DNA from: an uncultured Clostridia bacterium
Lineage (GTDB): Bacteria; Bacillota; Clostridia; Christensenellales; Borkfalkiaceae
Assembly: GCA_934247225.1 (NCBI GenBank)
Contig: CAKQJE010000014.1
Location: 7,385-71,384, forward strand
Reading direction: 5' to 3'
DNA: 64,000 nt
The notes beneath the pieces are model-generated. The model saw nothing but the letters and a program-made list of their open reading frames with translations. It was not told the origin of the DNA and made no database searches. Below are positions 49,907-59,442 of this stretch, one piece after another. Numbering within the stretch: position 1 is the stretch's first letter; every line of letters begins with the position of its first letter. Both the position numbers and the translations under genes were made by a program.

Positions 49907-51502
49907 TTATTTTGCGTATTCTACGCAACGCCATTCCCTGATAACGTTGACTTTAATCTGACCCGGATATTCAAGCTCGCTTTCGATCTTTTTAGCGATA
50001 TCTTTTGCGAGGAACATAGCCTGATTATCGTCGATTTGCTCGGGTTTGACCATAACTCTGACTTCCCTGCCCGCCTGAATGGCAAACGCTTTCTCAACGC
50101 CTTTAAAGGACGAGGAAATTGTTTCGAGTTGTTCGAGCCTCTTGATATAATTCGTACTCGTATCGCGCCTTGCGCCCGGTCTTGCGCCCGAAATAGCGTC
50201 GGCAGCCTGTACGAGAACGGCTTCGATACATTTCGGCTCTACGTCGCCGTGGTGAGCCTGAATGCAGTTGATGACGTTTTTGTTTTCCTTGTATTTTTTT
50301 GCAAGGTCGACGCCGATCTGAATATGCGTTCCTTCGATTTCGAAATCGACCGCTTTACCTATATCGTGAAGTAACCCGCCGCGTTTTGCAAGGTTTACGT
50401 CTACGCCGAGTTCGGCAGCCATAAGACCTGCGAGGTGAGCGACTTCGAGCGAATGCTGTAATACGTTTTGTCCGTAACTCGTTCTGAATTTAAGCCTGCC
50501 GAGAAGCTTTATAAGCTCGGGGTGAATACCGAAAAGTCCTACTTCGAACATTGCGGCTTCGCCTGCTTCTTTTATCTGAACGTCAAGTTCTTTTTCTACT
50601 GTTTCTTCAATCTTCGCCGGGTGAATTCTACCGTCGGAAATAAGTTTTTCAAGCGATAATCTCGCTACTTCCCTCCTTACCGGATCAAATCCCGAAAGAA
50701 TAACGACTTCGGGCGTATCGTCGATAATAAGTTCGATACCCGTAGCGTTTTCGAGCGCGCGGATATTTCTGCCTTCTCTTCCGATAATTCTCGCTTTCAT
50801 ATCGTCGCTCGGAAGCGGTACGACCGAAACGGTAATTTCGGATGCGTGGTCTGTGCAACATTTCTGAATCGCAAGGCTTATAATGTCTTTGGCTTTCTTG
50901 TCCGCCTCGTCCTTAGCCTCTTGTTCCATGCTTCTGACCTGCATCGCAACGTCTTTTCTCGTGTCGTCGAGAATCATTTCGGAAAGCTGTTTTTTAGCCT
51001 CTTCCTTGGAAAGACCCGAAATTTCTTCGAGTTTCTGAACAACGCTTTCGTACTGTTGATCGATTTTTTCCTGTTTCGCCTGAATAGAAGCGACTTTCTG
51101 GTCAAGATCTTTCTTTTGCTGTTCGAGTTCTTCTTTTTGTTTTAAAAGACTGTTGTCTCTTTTGTTAAGAAGTTCCTCTTTCTGGTTGAGTCTCTGCTCT
51201 GCTTTTTGTAATTCTGTTTTCTTTTCCCTCGTATCGCGTTCGAAATCGTTACGAAGTTTAATCTCCTGCTCTTTTGCTTCGAGAATAGCCTCTTTTTTTC
51301 TTGCCTTACATTCCTGCTCGGCATCTTCTTTCATTTTCGCTATCACTTGTTCGGCCGTTTCGAGTTTCGCTTTTCTCGCGTTCTCGGAAATCATTCTTCC
51401 GAGGAAAAAACCGACTACGCCGAAAACGACGACGCACGCCGCAAGGATGCCTATCCATCCTCCGGTCGGCAATAAAAGCAGGGAGTAAATGTAGTAGTTC
51501 AT
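49907..51502 (-). CDS. rny: Ribonuclease Y
   Basis: Membrane-anchored endoribonuclease that starts mRNA decay in Firmicutes. 531 residues: membrane segment 14-36, a long coiled coil to about 195, KH domain (ARIIGREGRNIRALENATGIELIIDD), then the HD domain with LLHDIGKAVD and the C-terminal NVIREWRCVEYAK. GGGAGG lies seven bases upstream of the ATG. Own promoter and terminator. Confidence 0.97.
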   Translation of the reverse strand: MNYYIYSLLLLPTGGWIGILAACVVVFGVVGFFLGRMISENARKAKLETAEQVIAKMKEDAEQECKARKKEAILEAKEQEIKLRNDFERDTREKKTELQKAEQRLNQKEELLNKRDNSLLKQKEELEQQKKDLDQKVASIQAKQEKIDQQYESVVQKLEEISGLSKEEAKKQLSEMILDDTRKDVAMQVRSMEQEAKDEADKKAKDIISLAIQKCCTDHASEITVSVVPLPSDDMKARIIGREGRNIRALENATGIELIIDDTPEVVILSGFDPVRREVARLSLEKLISDGRIHPAKIEETVEKELDVQIKEAGEAAMFEVGLFGIHPELIKLLGRLKFRTSYGQNVLQHSLEVAHLAGLMAAELGVDVNLAKRGGLLHDIGKAVDFEIEGTHIQIGVDLAKKYKENKNVINCIQAHHGDVEPKCIEAVLVQAADAISGARPGARRDTSTNYIKRLEQLETISSSFKGVEKAFAIQAGREVRVMVKPEQIDDNQAMFLAKDIAKKIESELEYPGQIKVNVIREWRCVEYAK

Positions 51503-51537
51503 ACACTACCTCCCGTGAATTTGTTAAGTAAAAACAA

Positions 51538-51561
51538 AAATTCTTCAATATATAAGAATTT
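51538..51561. repeat. Inverted repeat in rny leader
   Basis: AAATTCTT (51538-51545) and AAGAATTT (51554-51561), 8-base loop, inside the leader of about 70 bases. Autoregulation of rny by cleavage is conceivable but not shown. Confidence 0.5.
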
Positions 51562-51579
51562 CGGTAATATACTTATTAT

Positions 51580-51608
51580 ATTGTAAACTATATTTTGCAT
51601 AAAGTCAA
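51580..51608 (-). promoter_or_regulatory. Promoter of rny
   Basis: On the minus strand: TTGACT (51603-51608), 17-base spacer, TACAAT (51580-51585). Confidence 0.75.
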
Positions 51609-51620
51609 TCTATTTAAAGA

Positions 51621-51669
51621 AAAATAAAAGGCTTATGAGCATTTTTTTTAAAAAAATCTCTCAAAAGCC
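51621..51669 (-). terminator. Intrinsic terminator of dxs
   Basis: On the minus strand GGCTT-T-TGAG pairs with CTCA-T-AAGCC, inner ATTTTTTT/AAAAAAAT, then TTTTATTTT. It precedes the rny promoter. Confidence 0.75.
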
Positions 51670-51684
51670 ACGATATTTTGTGTA

Positions 51685-53490
51685 TTAAATAAATTTCGAT
51701 ACAATATTTTCGGGTGTCAGCCCGGCATCCCTTAACTGAGACGAGGTTTCGGCGTGTCTGACGAATTTATCGGGAAAAGCTATTACGGATAAATCTGCGT
51801 GAATTTTTTTAGCAGAAAAATACTCGGAAACCGAGCTTCCGAAACCTCCCGCGACAACGTTTTCTTCGATTGTAATAACGTTTTTACCTTCGAGTTTATT
51901 CAAAAACGCTTCGTCCAAAGGTTTCACGCTTCTGCAATTTACCACCGTAACGTTCTTTTCCGTGTTATTTGCCGCCTGTTCGGCGATTTTCAAAGCTCTC
52001 GAACCGACGCAAAGCAAAACGTTTTTTTCGGGATTGTCACGCGCCGACGGATCCGAAAACTCCCATAAAGATTCGGAAATCGGCGTATGGAACCCGAAAT
52101 CGGGATTAAATCCGTTAGGAAATCTTATTGCGCAAGGTGCGGAAAGTTCGAGACAATATGAAAATACGTCTTTAAGCTCCGTAACGTCTTTAACCGCAAA
52201 AACATACATATTCGGAAGCATTCCGAGATATGACAAATCGAAAAGTCCGTTGTGGGTCACGCCGTCGTTTCCGACCGCTCCCGCTCTGTCGACCATAAAA
52301 ATAACGGGAAGATTCTGAATGCAGACGTCCTGCATGATCTGATCGTAAGCGCGCTGTAAAAACGTCGAATAAACGCAGACTACGGGTCTTAGTCCGCCCG
52401 CGGCTTGCCCGGCGGCAAACGTGACGGCATGTTCTTCCGCTATGCCGACGTCGAAAAATCTGTCGGGAAATTTTTCCGCAAAAGAATTTAATCCCGTTCC
52501 GTCTTTCATAGCTGCGCAAATCGCTGTAATTTTCTCGTTTTTTGCTGCTTTTTCTGAAATGATTTCACCGACGGCTTTTGAAAAAGTACACTCGCTTCTG
52601 GCAAAATTTTTGCCTACGCCGTGATAAATTTCGGCATTGTTTTCGGCGTCCGTGAGACCTTTTCCTTTAACCGTTCTCAAATGGAGAATTACTCCCCTGT
52701 CCGAATTTTTAACGTTTTCGAGAATTCTCACGAGTTCCCCGATCTTATTTCCGTTGAAAATTCCGACGTATTTGAAACCGAGCGAATCGACTATCGACAA
52801 ACCGTTTATGCTTCTTTTTACAAAACGCTTAAAACGTTTCAATCCTTTTCCGATAAAACTTTTTCCTATTGTTTTTTCAAAAAAAGCCATAAATTTTCCG
52901 TACGACTTTTTAGTCGTAACGGTTGACATTATTTTGTAAAATCCGTTATTGTTTTTAGAAATGGACATTCCGTTATCGTTAAGGATTATTATAAATTTTT
53001 TAGGTTTTTTTTCGTTTGCGGTTATCGCTTCGAGGTTCTCGCCGTTAAAAAGCGACGCGTCGCCAACAAGATCGATAACGTAATAATCGTCTTTTAGCGC
53101 GTCTCTCGCCGCACAGTAACCGAGACTTGCGGATATCGAATTTCCCGCGTGACCGGCTCCGAAAGCGTCGAAATCGCTTTCGGACGGGTCGGGAAACCCG
53201 CTTAATCCGCCCTCTTTTCTGATCGTATCGAATCGGTCGTCTCTTCCGCTCAGTATTTTGTGAGCGTAACACTGATGTCCGACGTCAAAAATCAATTTGT
53301 CTTTCGGAAAATCGAAGCAATAATAAAGCGCGACGATTATCTCGGCAACGCCGAGATTCGAAGCAAGATGACCTCCGTTTTTATTTACGGTTTCGACAAT
53401 TCTCCCCCTGATTTCGTCCGATAACGTTTCAAGTTGCCCGATATTCAGTTTTTTCACGTCCTCAGGCGACGTTATGTTTTCGAGTATCAT
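51685..53490 (-). CDS. dxs: 1-deoxy-D-xylulose-5-phosphate synthase
   Basis: Thiamine-diphosphate enzyme, first step of the MEP isoprenoid pathway, 601 residues. GHLASNLGVAEIIVALYYCF, DVGHQCYAHKILSGR, TPP motif GDASLFNGENLEAITAN (GDG usually, GDA here) with NDNGMSIS, transketolase part DVGIAEEHAVTFAAGQA, MVDRAGAVGNDGVTHNGLFD. Slightly shorter than typical (about 620). It supplies precursors for ispA at 36.9 kb but is separated from it by 14 kb; usually the two are adjacent in Clostridia. 22 bases after pepT, so probably in its transcript. Confidence 0.95.
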   Translation of the reverse strand: MILENITSPEDVKKLNIGQLETLSDEIRGRIVETVNKNGGHLASNLGVAEIIVALYYCFDFPKDKLIFDVGHQCYAHKILSGRDDRFDTIRKEGGLSGFPDPSESDFDAFGAGHAGNSISASLGYCAARDALKDDYYVIDLVGDASLFNGENLEAITANEKKPKKFIIILNDNGMSISKNNNGFYKIMSTVTTKKSYGKFMAFFEKTIGKSFIGKGLKRFKRFVKRSINGLSIVDSLGFKYVGIFNGNKIGELVRILENVKNSDRGVILHLRTVKGKGLTDAENNAEIYHGVGKNFARSECTFSKAVGEIISEKAAKNEKITAICAAMKDGTGLNSFAEKFPDRFFDVGIAEEHAVTFAAGQAAGGLRPVVCVYSTFLQRAYDQIMQDVCIQNLPVIFMVDRAGAVGNDGVTHNGLFDLSYLGMLPNMYVFAVKDVTELKDVFSYCLELSAPCAIRFPNGFNPDFGFHTPISESLWEFSDPSARDNPEKNVLLCVGSRALKIAEQAANNTEKNVTVVNCRSVKPLDEAFLNKLEGKNVITIEENVVAGGFGSSVSEYFSAKKIHADLSVIAFPDKFVRHAETSSQLRDAGLTPENIVSKFI

Positions 53491-53512
53491 ACAAACTTAA
53501 ATCGTAATTCTT

Positions 53513-54721
53513 TTAAAAATCAGCGTAAATATCTACGATTTTAAGAATTACTTCAACCATTTTTTCAAGCGAGTCGGAAGGAATGAATTCTCTTCTTCCA
53601 TGGAAATTAAGTCCGCCCGTAGAAAGGTTCGGGCAAGGAAGTCCCTCAAAGGAAAGTCTTGCGCCGTCCGTTCCTCCTCTTATCGGGATGATTTTCGGCG
53701 TAATTCCGCATTCCGTCATAGCTTTTTCGGCATTTTCGATAAGATGGAAATTCTTTTTTATAATTTCGGACATATTATAATAGCTGTCCTTAATTTCCGC
53801 GGCAAACGTTCCTTTTCCGTATTTTTCGTTAAGAAAATCGACAACAGAAGCGAAAAACGCTTTTTTATCCGAGAACTTTTGCATATCGTGATCGCGGATA
53901 ATATACTTCGCGACTAAGCTTTCGACTCCTCCCGAAATCTCGTCCGCCATATAAAAACCTTCGTAATTTTCGGTGTTTACGGGGCGCATGTTTTCGGGAA
54001 GCATAGAATGAAATTCAGCGAAAAGATCTATCGCGTTTTTCATCTTGTTTTTCGCGCTTCCTGGATGAATACTCGTTCCGTTTACGGTTAAAGTCGCCGA
54101 AGCGGCATTGAAGTTTTCGTATTCTATCTCGCCGAGTTCTCCTCCGTCCACCGTATAGCCGAAGTCCGCACCGAATTTTTTAACGTTGAATAAATCCGTT
54201 CCGCGCCCTATTTCTTCGTCGGGTGTAAACGCTATGAGAATATCGCCGTGCGGCAAGTTTTTATCGGTCAGAAGAATTTCCGCGGCAGTCATAATCTCCG
54301 CAACGCCCGCCTTATCGTCCGCACCCAAAAGCGTATTGCCGTCGGTAACGATAAGTTTTTTGCCGATATAAGAAGCAAGCTCGGGCGTATCGTCAAGCGA
54401 AATAGTCGTTCCGTTTTCCAAAACGACCTCTTTTCCGTTGCAAATTATTTCTTTCGGATTAACGCTTTTCCCGCTTACCGCAGGCGAAGTGTCTACGTGA
54501 GAGATAAAACAAAGCTTTTTCAGCCCTTTTTTGTTAGCGGGAATCAACGCCGTAACGTATCCGTTCTCGTCCTGCTCCGCTTTCGCCCCCATTAAAGAAA
54601 GCTCGGCGCATAAATCTTTCAATAAGACGGTCTGACCGGGCGTACTCGGACACGTTGCCGAGTACTCGTCCGACGTTGTTTCGTATTTTACGTATTTTAA
54701 AAATCTTTCTTTCGCGTTCAT
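53513..54721 (-). CDS. pepT: Peptidase T (tripeptide aminopeptidase)
   Basis: M20 zinc aminopeptidase releasing N-terminal residues of tripeptides, 402 residues. FISHVDTSP holds the first zinc ligand, GADDKAGVAEIM the bridging Asp, TPDEEIGRGTD the catalytic and zinc glutamates, and PIRGGTDGARLSFEGLPCPN the last conserved part. Overlaps the upstream HD gene as ATGA; forms a peptide-use unit with the M18 gene. Confidence 0.95.
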   Translation of the reverse strand: MNAKERFLKYVKYETTSDEYSATCPSTPGQTVLLKDLCAELSLMGAKAEQDENGYVTALIPANKKGLKKLCFISHVDTSPAVSGKSVNPKEIICNGKEVVLENGTTISLDDTPELASYIGKKLIVTDGNTLLGADDKAGVAEIMTAAEILLTDKNLPHGDILIAFTPDEEIGRGTDLFNVKKFGADFGYTVDGGELGEIEYENFNAASATLTVNGTSIHPGSAKNKMKNAIDLFAEFHSMLPENMRPVNTENYEGFYMADEISGGVESLVAKYIIRDHDMQKFSDKKAFFASVVDFLNEKYGKGTFAAEIKDSYYNMSEIIKKNFHLIENAEKAMTECGITPKIIPIRGGTDGARLSFEGLPCPNLSTGGLNFHGRREFIPSDSLEKMVEVILKIVDIYADF

Positions 54722-55197
54722 ACCAAATTCTTATTCTTCTCCGAAAAAATTTCCGCCATAGAACACTTTCTGTCCATCATAATCAGTATCCACGCTTCCC
54801 TGCATTTCGGAAAATGCAAGGGATTAAGCGGAAACATATGACTTTCTATGATATTCTTTTCTTTTGCGGTAAGCCCGTAATCCTTATCTGCGTTTTTTGC
54901 CGCGGTAAGCGCGTGCTTGAACCCGTGAAAAGTGAATTTCGGCGTAAGGTGCCAATCGTAAAGATAATAGTCGTGCAAAAGCGCGGCTTTTATAAGCGAT
55001 TTAAGATCGCAATCTATTTGTTTTTCGACGGCGTACTTATAACACTCTTTTGCGACGCTTACGCTGTGATCGAAAGTCGAAACGTCGGAATGCGCGATAT
55101 AATTTTTCATCGATAAGTACTTATCCGTAAAACAAATCTCTTTATACAGCTCCTCAAAAAGGGAGTAATCTATAAATAATTCTTTGTTATTTCTCAT
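54718..55197 (-). CDS. HD-domain protein
   Basis: 159 residues. HD phosphohydrolase layout: H44 (FDHSVSVAKECY), H75-D76 (ALLHDYYLYDWH), later H91/H95 and DRKCSM. Small stand-alone HD protein, common in Clostridia, substrate unknown (nucleotides or phospholipid heads are possible). Start and stop overlap M18 and pepT as ATGA on both sides, so tight coupling in one operon. Confidence 0.85.
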   Translation of the reverse strand: MRNNKELFIDYSLFEELYKEICFTDKYLSMKNYIAHSDVSTFDHSVSVAKECYKYAVEKQIDCDLKSLIKAALLHDYYLYDWHLTPKFTFHGFKHALTAAKNADKDYGLTAKEKNIIESHMFPLNPLHFPKCREAWILIMMDRKCSMAEIFSEKNKNLV

Positions 55198-56597
55198 TTT
55201 ATGAACGCCGCGAACGCCTCGTATGTGCTGTAGAGGTCGCCCTTGGAGATCACTTCATAAGGAGCGTGCATGGAAATAACGGGAACTCCGATATCTATCG
55301 TGTCGATATTGAGTTTCGCAAGGTATTTGGCTACCGTTCCGCCACCGCCGGCGTCGACTTTACCGAGTTCGGCAGTCTGCCAGATTATACCGTTATCGTC
55401 AAAAATCTTTCTGATTTTCCCGCAAAGTTCGGCACTTGCGTCGCTCGAACCGCCTTTTCCGCCCGAACCCGTAAATTTACAAATAGAAGTTCCGTAAGAA
55501 ACAAGGCTCGAATTTCTCTTTTCGTAAACGCCTGCGTAGTTGGGATCGAATCCTGCGGTTACGTCCGCCGAAAGACATACGCTGTTAGCTCTGACAAGCG
55601 CGGAAGGCTGATTTTCGGAAGCGGCGATAAGGTCGATTATATCTTCGTAAACCTTGCACTGCATACCGGTAGTTCCTTCGCTGCCTATTTCTTCTTTATC
55701 GGCGAGAACGACCAGAACGGTGTGTTTTTCGTCCTCTGTATCGAGAAGCGAAGTAAGCGCGGGATAGGAACAAACTCTGTCGTCGTGACCATACGCGCCG
55801 ATGAGCGCCCTGTCAAAACCGATATCACGGGCTTTAAATGCGGGAACAACGCAAAGTTCCGCACTTAAAAAGTCGCTTTCAACCATTCCGTAATCGTCGT
55901 GAAGATGTTTTAAAACATTGAGTTTGATGGCGTCTTTAACGTCATCGTCCTTAAACGGAATACCGCCGACGAGAACGTTTAAAGTTTCGCCGTCGATCGC
56001 CTGAGAAAGCGGTTTGGAATTCTGCTCTCTCGAAAGGTGCGGAAGAAGGTCGTTGATATAAAATACGGGATCGTTTTCCGCTTCGCCGATAGCGATATCG
56101 ACGGATTTCCCGTTCTTTAAAACAACCGTTCCGTGAAGAGCGAGAGGAATAGCCGTCCATTGATATTTTTTGATTCCGCCGTAATAATGCGTTTTGAAGA
56201 ACGCCATCGAAGCATCTTCGTATAAAGGATTCTGTTTTAAATCGAGTCTCGGAGAGTCGATATGGGAAGCCATAATTCTGATTCCGTCCTTACCGACGTC
56301 TTCCGAACCGATTTTAAACACCGCAAGACTCTTAAATCTGTTATTGTAGTAATATTTTCCGCCTTTGACGAGCTTATCGCCGAAACGATATTCCTTATAC
56401 CCCTTAGCTTTGCAAAGCTCGACAGATGTTTTAACGGCTTCTCTTTCCGTTTTGGAATTGTCTATGTATTTCTTGTATTCTTCGGCATAAGCGAAAGTTT
56501 TTTTCAATCTTTCGTCGTCTGCTTTAAGAAAAAAGTTGTCTTTTTTATATGAAAGTTCTTTTTCGAGTTTTATCCCTTCGGATTTCTTTTTGTCCAT
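55194..56597 (-). CDS. M18 family aminopeptidase
   Basis: Zinc aminopeptidase (aspartyl aminopeptidase/APEB type), 467 residues. MASHIDSPRLDLKQNP, HYYGGIKKYQWTAIPLALHG, LADKEEIGSEGTTGM, GHDDRVCSYPAL and ISMHAPYEV contain the metal ligands and are all conserved. AAGGAGAG lies four bases before the ATG. Heads the M18-HD-pepT-(dxs) unit. Promoter not clear in the 180 bases upstream. Confidence 0.94.
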   Translation of the reverse strand: MDKKKSEGIKLEKELSYKKDNFFLKADDERLKKTFAYAEEYKKYIDNSKTEREAVKTSVELCKAKGYKEYRFGDKLVKGGKYYYNNRFKSLAVFKIGSEDVGKDGIRIMASHIDSPRLDLKQNPLYEDASMAFFKTHYYGGIKKYQWTAIPLALHGTVVLKNGKSVDIAIGEAENDPVFYINDLLPHLSREQNSKPLSQAIDGETLNVLVGGIPFKDDDVKDAIKLNVLKHLHDDYGMVESDFLSAELCVVPAFKARDIGFDRALIGAYGHDDRVCSYPALTSLLDTEDEKHTVLVVLADKEEIGSEGTTGMQCKVYEDIIDLIAASENQPSALVRANSVCLSADVTAGFDPNYAGVYEKRNSSLVSYGTSICKFTGSGGKGGSSDASAELCGKIRKIFDDNGIIWQTAELGKVDAGGGGTVAKYLAKLNIDTIDIGVPVISMHAPYEVISKGDLYSTYEAFAAFIK

Positions 56598-56670
56598 AAG
56601 TCTCTCCTTATTTATTTTATATTATTATCGTAACACACTTATATGATAGTTATAAGTATTTTAGATGCAA

Positions 56671-56692
56671 TTTTGGAAGCATTTTGGAAGCA
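56671..56692. repeat. Tandem 11-base repeat
   Basis: TTTTGGAAGCA twice in direct succession (56671-56681, 56682-56692), in the 182-base space upstream of the M18 gene. Confidence 0.7.
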
Positions 56693-56736
56693 AAAAAGCA
56701 TTTTTTCTTACAGATCAGATACCTGCTTTATCAGCC

Positions 56737-56787
56737 GTTTCGCTTCTGCTCGTTTTTTTATCGGCGGTTTGTTTCGCTTCTACTCGT
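56737..56787. repeat. Partial duplication at 3' end of M48-like gene
   Basis: GTTTCGCTTCTGCTCGT (56737-56753) and GTTTCGCTTCTACTCGT (56771-56787), one mismatch, 34 bases apart, both preceded by a related TTTATC-rich stretch. The second copy includes the end of the coding region at 56780. Confidence 0.7.
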
Positions 56788-58783
56788 CTCTTCTGAATTT
56801 CAAACTTGTTTTTTCTTTAAGAAATTTCTTTAAAAAAACCGCGTCGTTATCCAAAGCGATCAAAAGCGTGTCGAGGTGTCCGTAATCGTTATCGAGAAAG
56901 CTGAAAAGCCTTTGATAACTTTCGTATAAGACCGTTTTTTCGGTATTTTTAACCTTAAAACCTAAAACGGTTATTTTCTTACCGTTTTTGGGTACTAAAT
57001 CGCTTATGTAAACCGAGCTGACGTTTTCGTCTTTTACGGCAAATTCGATAATATCGGAAATTGTTTCCGAACCGATTTTCGTTTCGACAAAACCACGACG
57101 GACATCGAATTCGTTTTGATTTTTCTTAATGATAAACGCATGCATTTTCTCGTGTTTTAATCGATTAAAATCAGCATATTTACGACTGTTGCCGCTTTTG
57201 GGAATATAGTCTGCAAGAACGGTTATTGCCCTTTCCGTATAGTTGTCGTTCGTCATAGACTGAATAAGATAGTCTATACCTTTATCATCTTTAAGGGTTA
57301 AAAGAGTAAGTCCTTTCTCAAATAATAGTTCAGTGGATTTATCACCATTTTCGGTTAATTGATTATAAATTTCGATAGACTTATCAAATAAACCTGCAAT
57401 TTTGTAATACTCGGCAACATTCAGAAGTTCCCGTCGTTCGGTAAAGGAGCTTTTATTGCTTTCGTATCTTGCTATTTTCATCAGAACATATTCGTAATTT
57501 TCTTTACGGGTTTCATATTCCGACTTAACGAATTCATAGTTAATCGAATTGACGAGAGACATAATATTATCGTACTCTTCGGTGTGCGGTTTGTCGAAAT
57601 AAATCGGGATATTATCCATATCCGCGTTCAGATCGGAAAACTTCTCGGCAAAAGTTCTTTCGGCGGGAATTTCCGACGGAAGTCTTCTTTGTATTTCGGC
57701 TTCCCATTCATTGCCGTAAAGCCCGTAAAACACAAAAAACTCGTCAAGAATAAAAGTTCCGTACGTCGCCGCGTTGAGCGATGAAGAAAACAATTCTCTG
57801 TTCAGATTGCATCTTTCGTCGCCGACGAATGACTCGTAAATCTTATGTTTTTTATAAGCCTGAGCATACGATTTCGAATAAGGCGTACAAGCGAGCATTT
57901 TATCCGTAACAGACGAACATTCCCTTTCTATAAACACCTTATCGAAATACTGCCTTTCGTTTTGCGTCATAAGGATAAGCCCGAAAACTCTCGCGGAAAA
58001 CAGAGCTTTCGACAAAATAAATTCGTATCTGTCGAGATAAGAATACGCTTTAAGAATTTTTTTTGTCTTTTCTCCTGTTTTCAGAAGTATTTTCCTGTAT
58101 ATCGCAGCTCTTAACTCATCATCGCTCAAAATCTGGTAAGCCGTTATTCCGATATGAAGCTCGTACGCGCCGTCGCGTTTATAAAATTCGATTTCCGAAC
58201 CGAAAGAAATATAAGATACCGCCTTTTTTATTCCGAATGCATCCAACGCGCTTCCGACAATTGCAAACAACTGCGGAAATTCGTTTTTATCGATCACGAT
58301 ATCCGGAGCGTAATATTCGTCTTTTACAAGAAAATAGTAAACGTTCGCAATACAAACATCGGAAGTCAAAACAACGATTGCGATAGTTATCGGATAAATA
58401 AAGGCAAGAAGCGAAGCAAGCGCGAAACAAACGTAAATACAAATCTCGCAAATTACAAGATGTAAATGAAGCGTCGCATTCCGAAAACGAATACGTTTAA
58501 AATATCGCAGCGTATCGGTTCTCGCAAAATTACTTTTTTTGACTATTCTTGAATAAACCTTTTCGGGATCTTCATGAGTATCTATTGACTTTTTTACCTT
58601 TCGGATAATCGTGTTTACCGCAAAAACGGCAAACAAGAAAACCGTCAGCACCCCCAAAACAATCGAAATGGTTCCGAGAATCGAACTTTCTTCCAAAAAG
58701 ATCTTACCCGGAAACGCAAACAGCAACGCCGTCGCAATCGTAAACGCGAACGACAACGCCGCTTTTAAAAAATACTTTTTCAT
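56780..58783 (-). CDS. M48-like membrane protein with degenerate zinc site
   Basis: 667 residues. Membrane segments near 5-25, 35-60 and two at 105-152, then a region that follows M48 peptidases (PDIVIDKNEFPQLFAIVGSALDAFG, YELHIGITAYQILSDDELRAAI). Where M48 has HExxH, this has R230-K231-I-L-L234, so zinc binding and catalysis appear lost. Residues about 455-540 look like TPR helices (EYYKIAGLFDKSIEIYNQL). A C-terminal soluble domain of unknown fold follows. The stop codon overlaps the neighbouring repeat. Its ATG overlaps the rpe stop, so it is the last gene of the def-rpe operon. Likely a pseudo-protease scaffold; this is inference. Confidence 0.78.
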   Translation of the reverse strand: MKKYFLKAALSFAFTIATALLFAFPGKIFLEESSILGTISIVLGVLTVFLFAVFAVNTIIRKVKKSIDTHEDPEKVYSRIVKKSNFARTDTLRYFKRIRFRNATLHLHLVICEICIYVCFALASLLAFIYPITIAIVVLTSDVCIANVYYFLVKDEYYAPDIVIDKNEFPQLFAIVGSALDAFGIKKAVSYISFGSEIEFYKRDGAYELHIGITAYQILSDDELRAAIYRKILLKTGEKTKKILKAYSYLDRYEFILSKALFSARVFGLILMTQNERQYFDKVFIERECSSVTDKMLACTPYSKSYAQAYKKHKIYESFVGDERCNLNRELFSSSLNAATYGTFILDEFFVFYGLYGNEWEAEIQRRLPSEIPAERTFAEKFSDLNADMDNIPIYFDKPHTEEYDNIMSLVNSINYEFVKSEYETRKENYEYVLMKIARYESNKSSFTERRELLNVAEYYKIAGLFDKSIEIYNQLTENGDKSTELLFEKGLTLLTLKDDKGIDYLIQSMTNDNYTERAITVLADYIPKSGNSRKYADFNRLKHEKMHAFIIKKNQNEFDVRRGFVETKIGSETISDIIEFAVKDENVSSVYISDLVPKNGKKITVLGFKVKNTEKTVLYESYQRLFSFLDNDYGHLDTLLIALDNDAVFLKKFLKEKTSLKFRRDE

Positions 58784-59442
58784 ACCCCTCTTAAATTTTC
58801 GATAGCTTGCTTTATGTCTTTCGCACCGAACACGGCGCTCCCCGCAACGAGAACGTCACACCCCGCGACGATTGCTTGCTCAGAAGTTTTTACGTTTATA
58901 CCGCCGTCGATTTCAATAATGCAATCAAGTCCGTTTTTGTCGATTATTTCACGGATTTTTTTACATTTTTCCAAAACGTCGGAAATAAACGACTGCCCGC
59001 CGAACCCGGGGAAAACGCTCATTACGAGAACCATATCGCAAATCGGGATCTCGTTTAAAATATTTTCCACGGGCGTATCGGGATTTATCGCAAGCCCGCA
59101 TTTAACTCCGCAGGATTTAATAAGTTTCAGTACTTCGCCCGAATTTTCTTTACACGCCTCATAATGCACTGTTATATAATCCGCGCCCGCTTCTGCAAAT
59201 TTTTTTACATATTTTTCGGGCGAAACGATCATCAGATGACAATCGAGCGGCGTTTTTCCCGACATTTTTTTCAGGTCGGCTACCATTTTTATTCCGAAAG
59301 TGATATTAGGAACGAAAACGCCGTCCATAACGTCGAGATGAATGATATCCGCACCCGCGTCGATTACATTTTTAAGTTCGTCGCCCATTTTCGAAAAATC
59401 CGCCGAAAGCATGGACGGTGCAATTTTAATATTTTTTCTCAT
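58780..59442 (-). CDS. rpe: Ribulose-phosphate 3-epimerase
   Basis: TIM-barrel enzyme of the pentose phosphate pathway, 220 residues. APSMLSADFSKMGDE, HLDVMDGVFVPNITFG, DCHLMI, MSVFPGFGGQSF and EIDGGIN carry the metal and catalytic residues. AAAGGA precedes the ATG. Overlaps rsgA by 17 bases; together they close the standard clostridial def-fmt-rsmB-rlmN...rsgA-rpe group. Confidence 0.97.
   Translation of the reverse strand: MRKNIKIAPSMLSADFSKMGDELKNVIDAGADIIHLDVMDGVFVPNITFGIKMVADLKKMSGKTPLDCHLMIVSPEKYVKKFAEAGADYITVHYEACKENSGEVLKLIKSCGVKCGLAINPDTPVENILNEIPICDMVLVMSVFPGFGGQSFISDVLEKCKKIREIIDKNGLDCIIEIDGGINVKTSEQAIVAGCDVLVAGSAVFGAKDIKQAIENLRGV

Noticed and set aside
55266..55868. 200-codon open frame on the plus strand in the M18 gene
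   Set aside because: Antisense to the conserved metal-binding region of the aminopeptidase.
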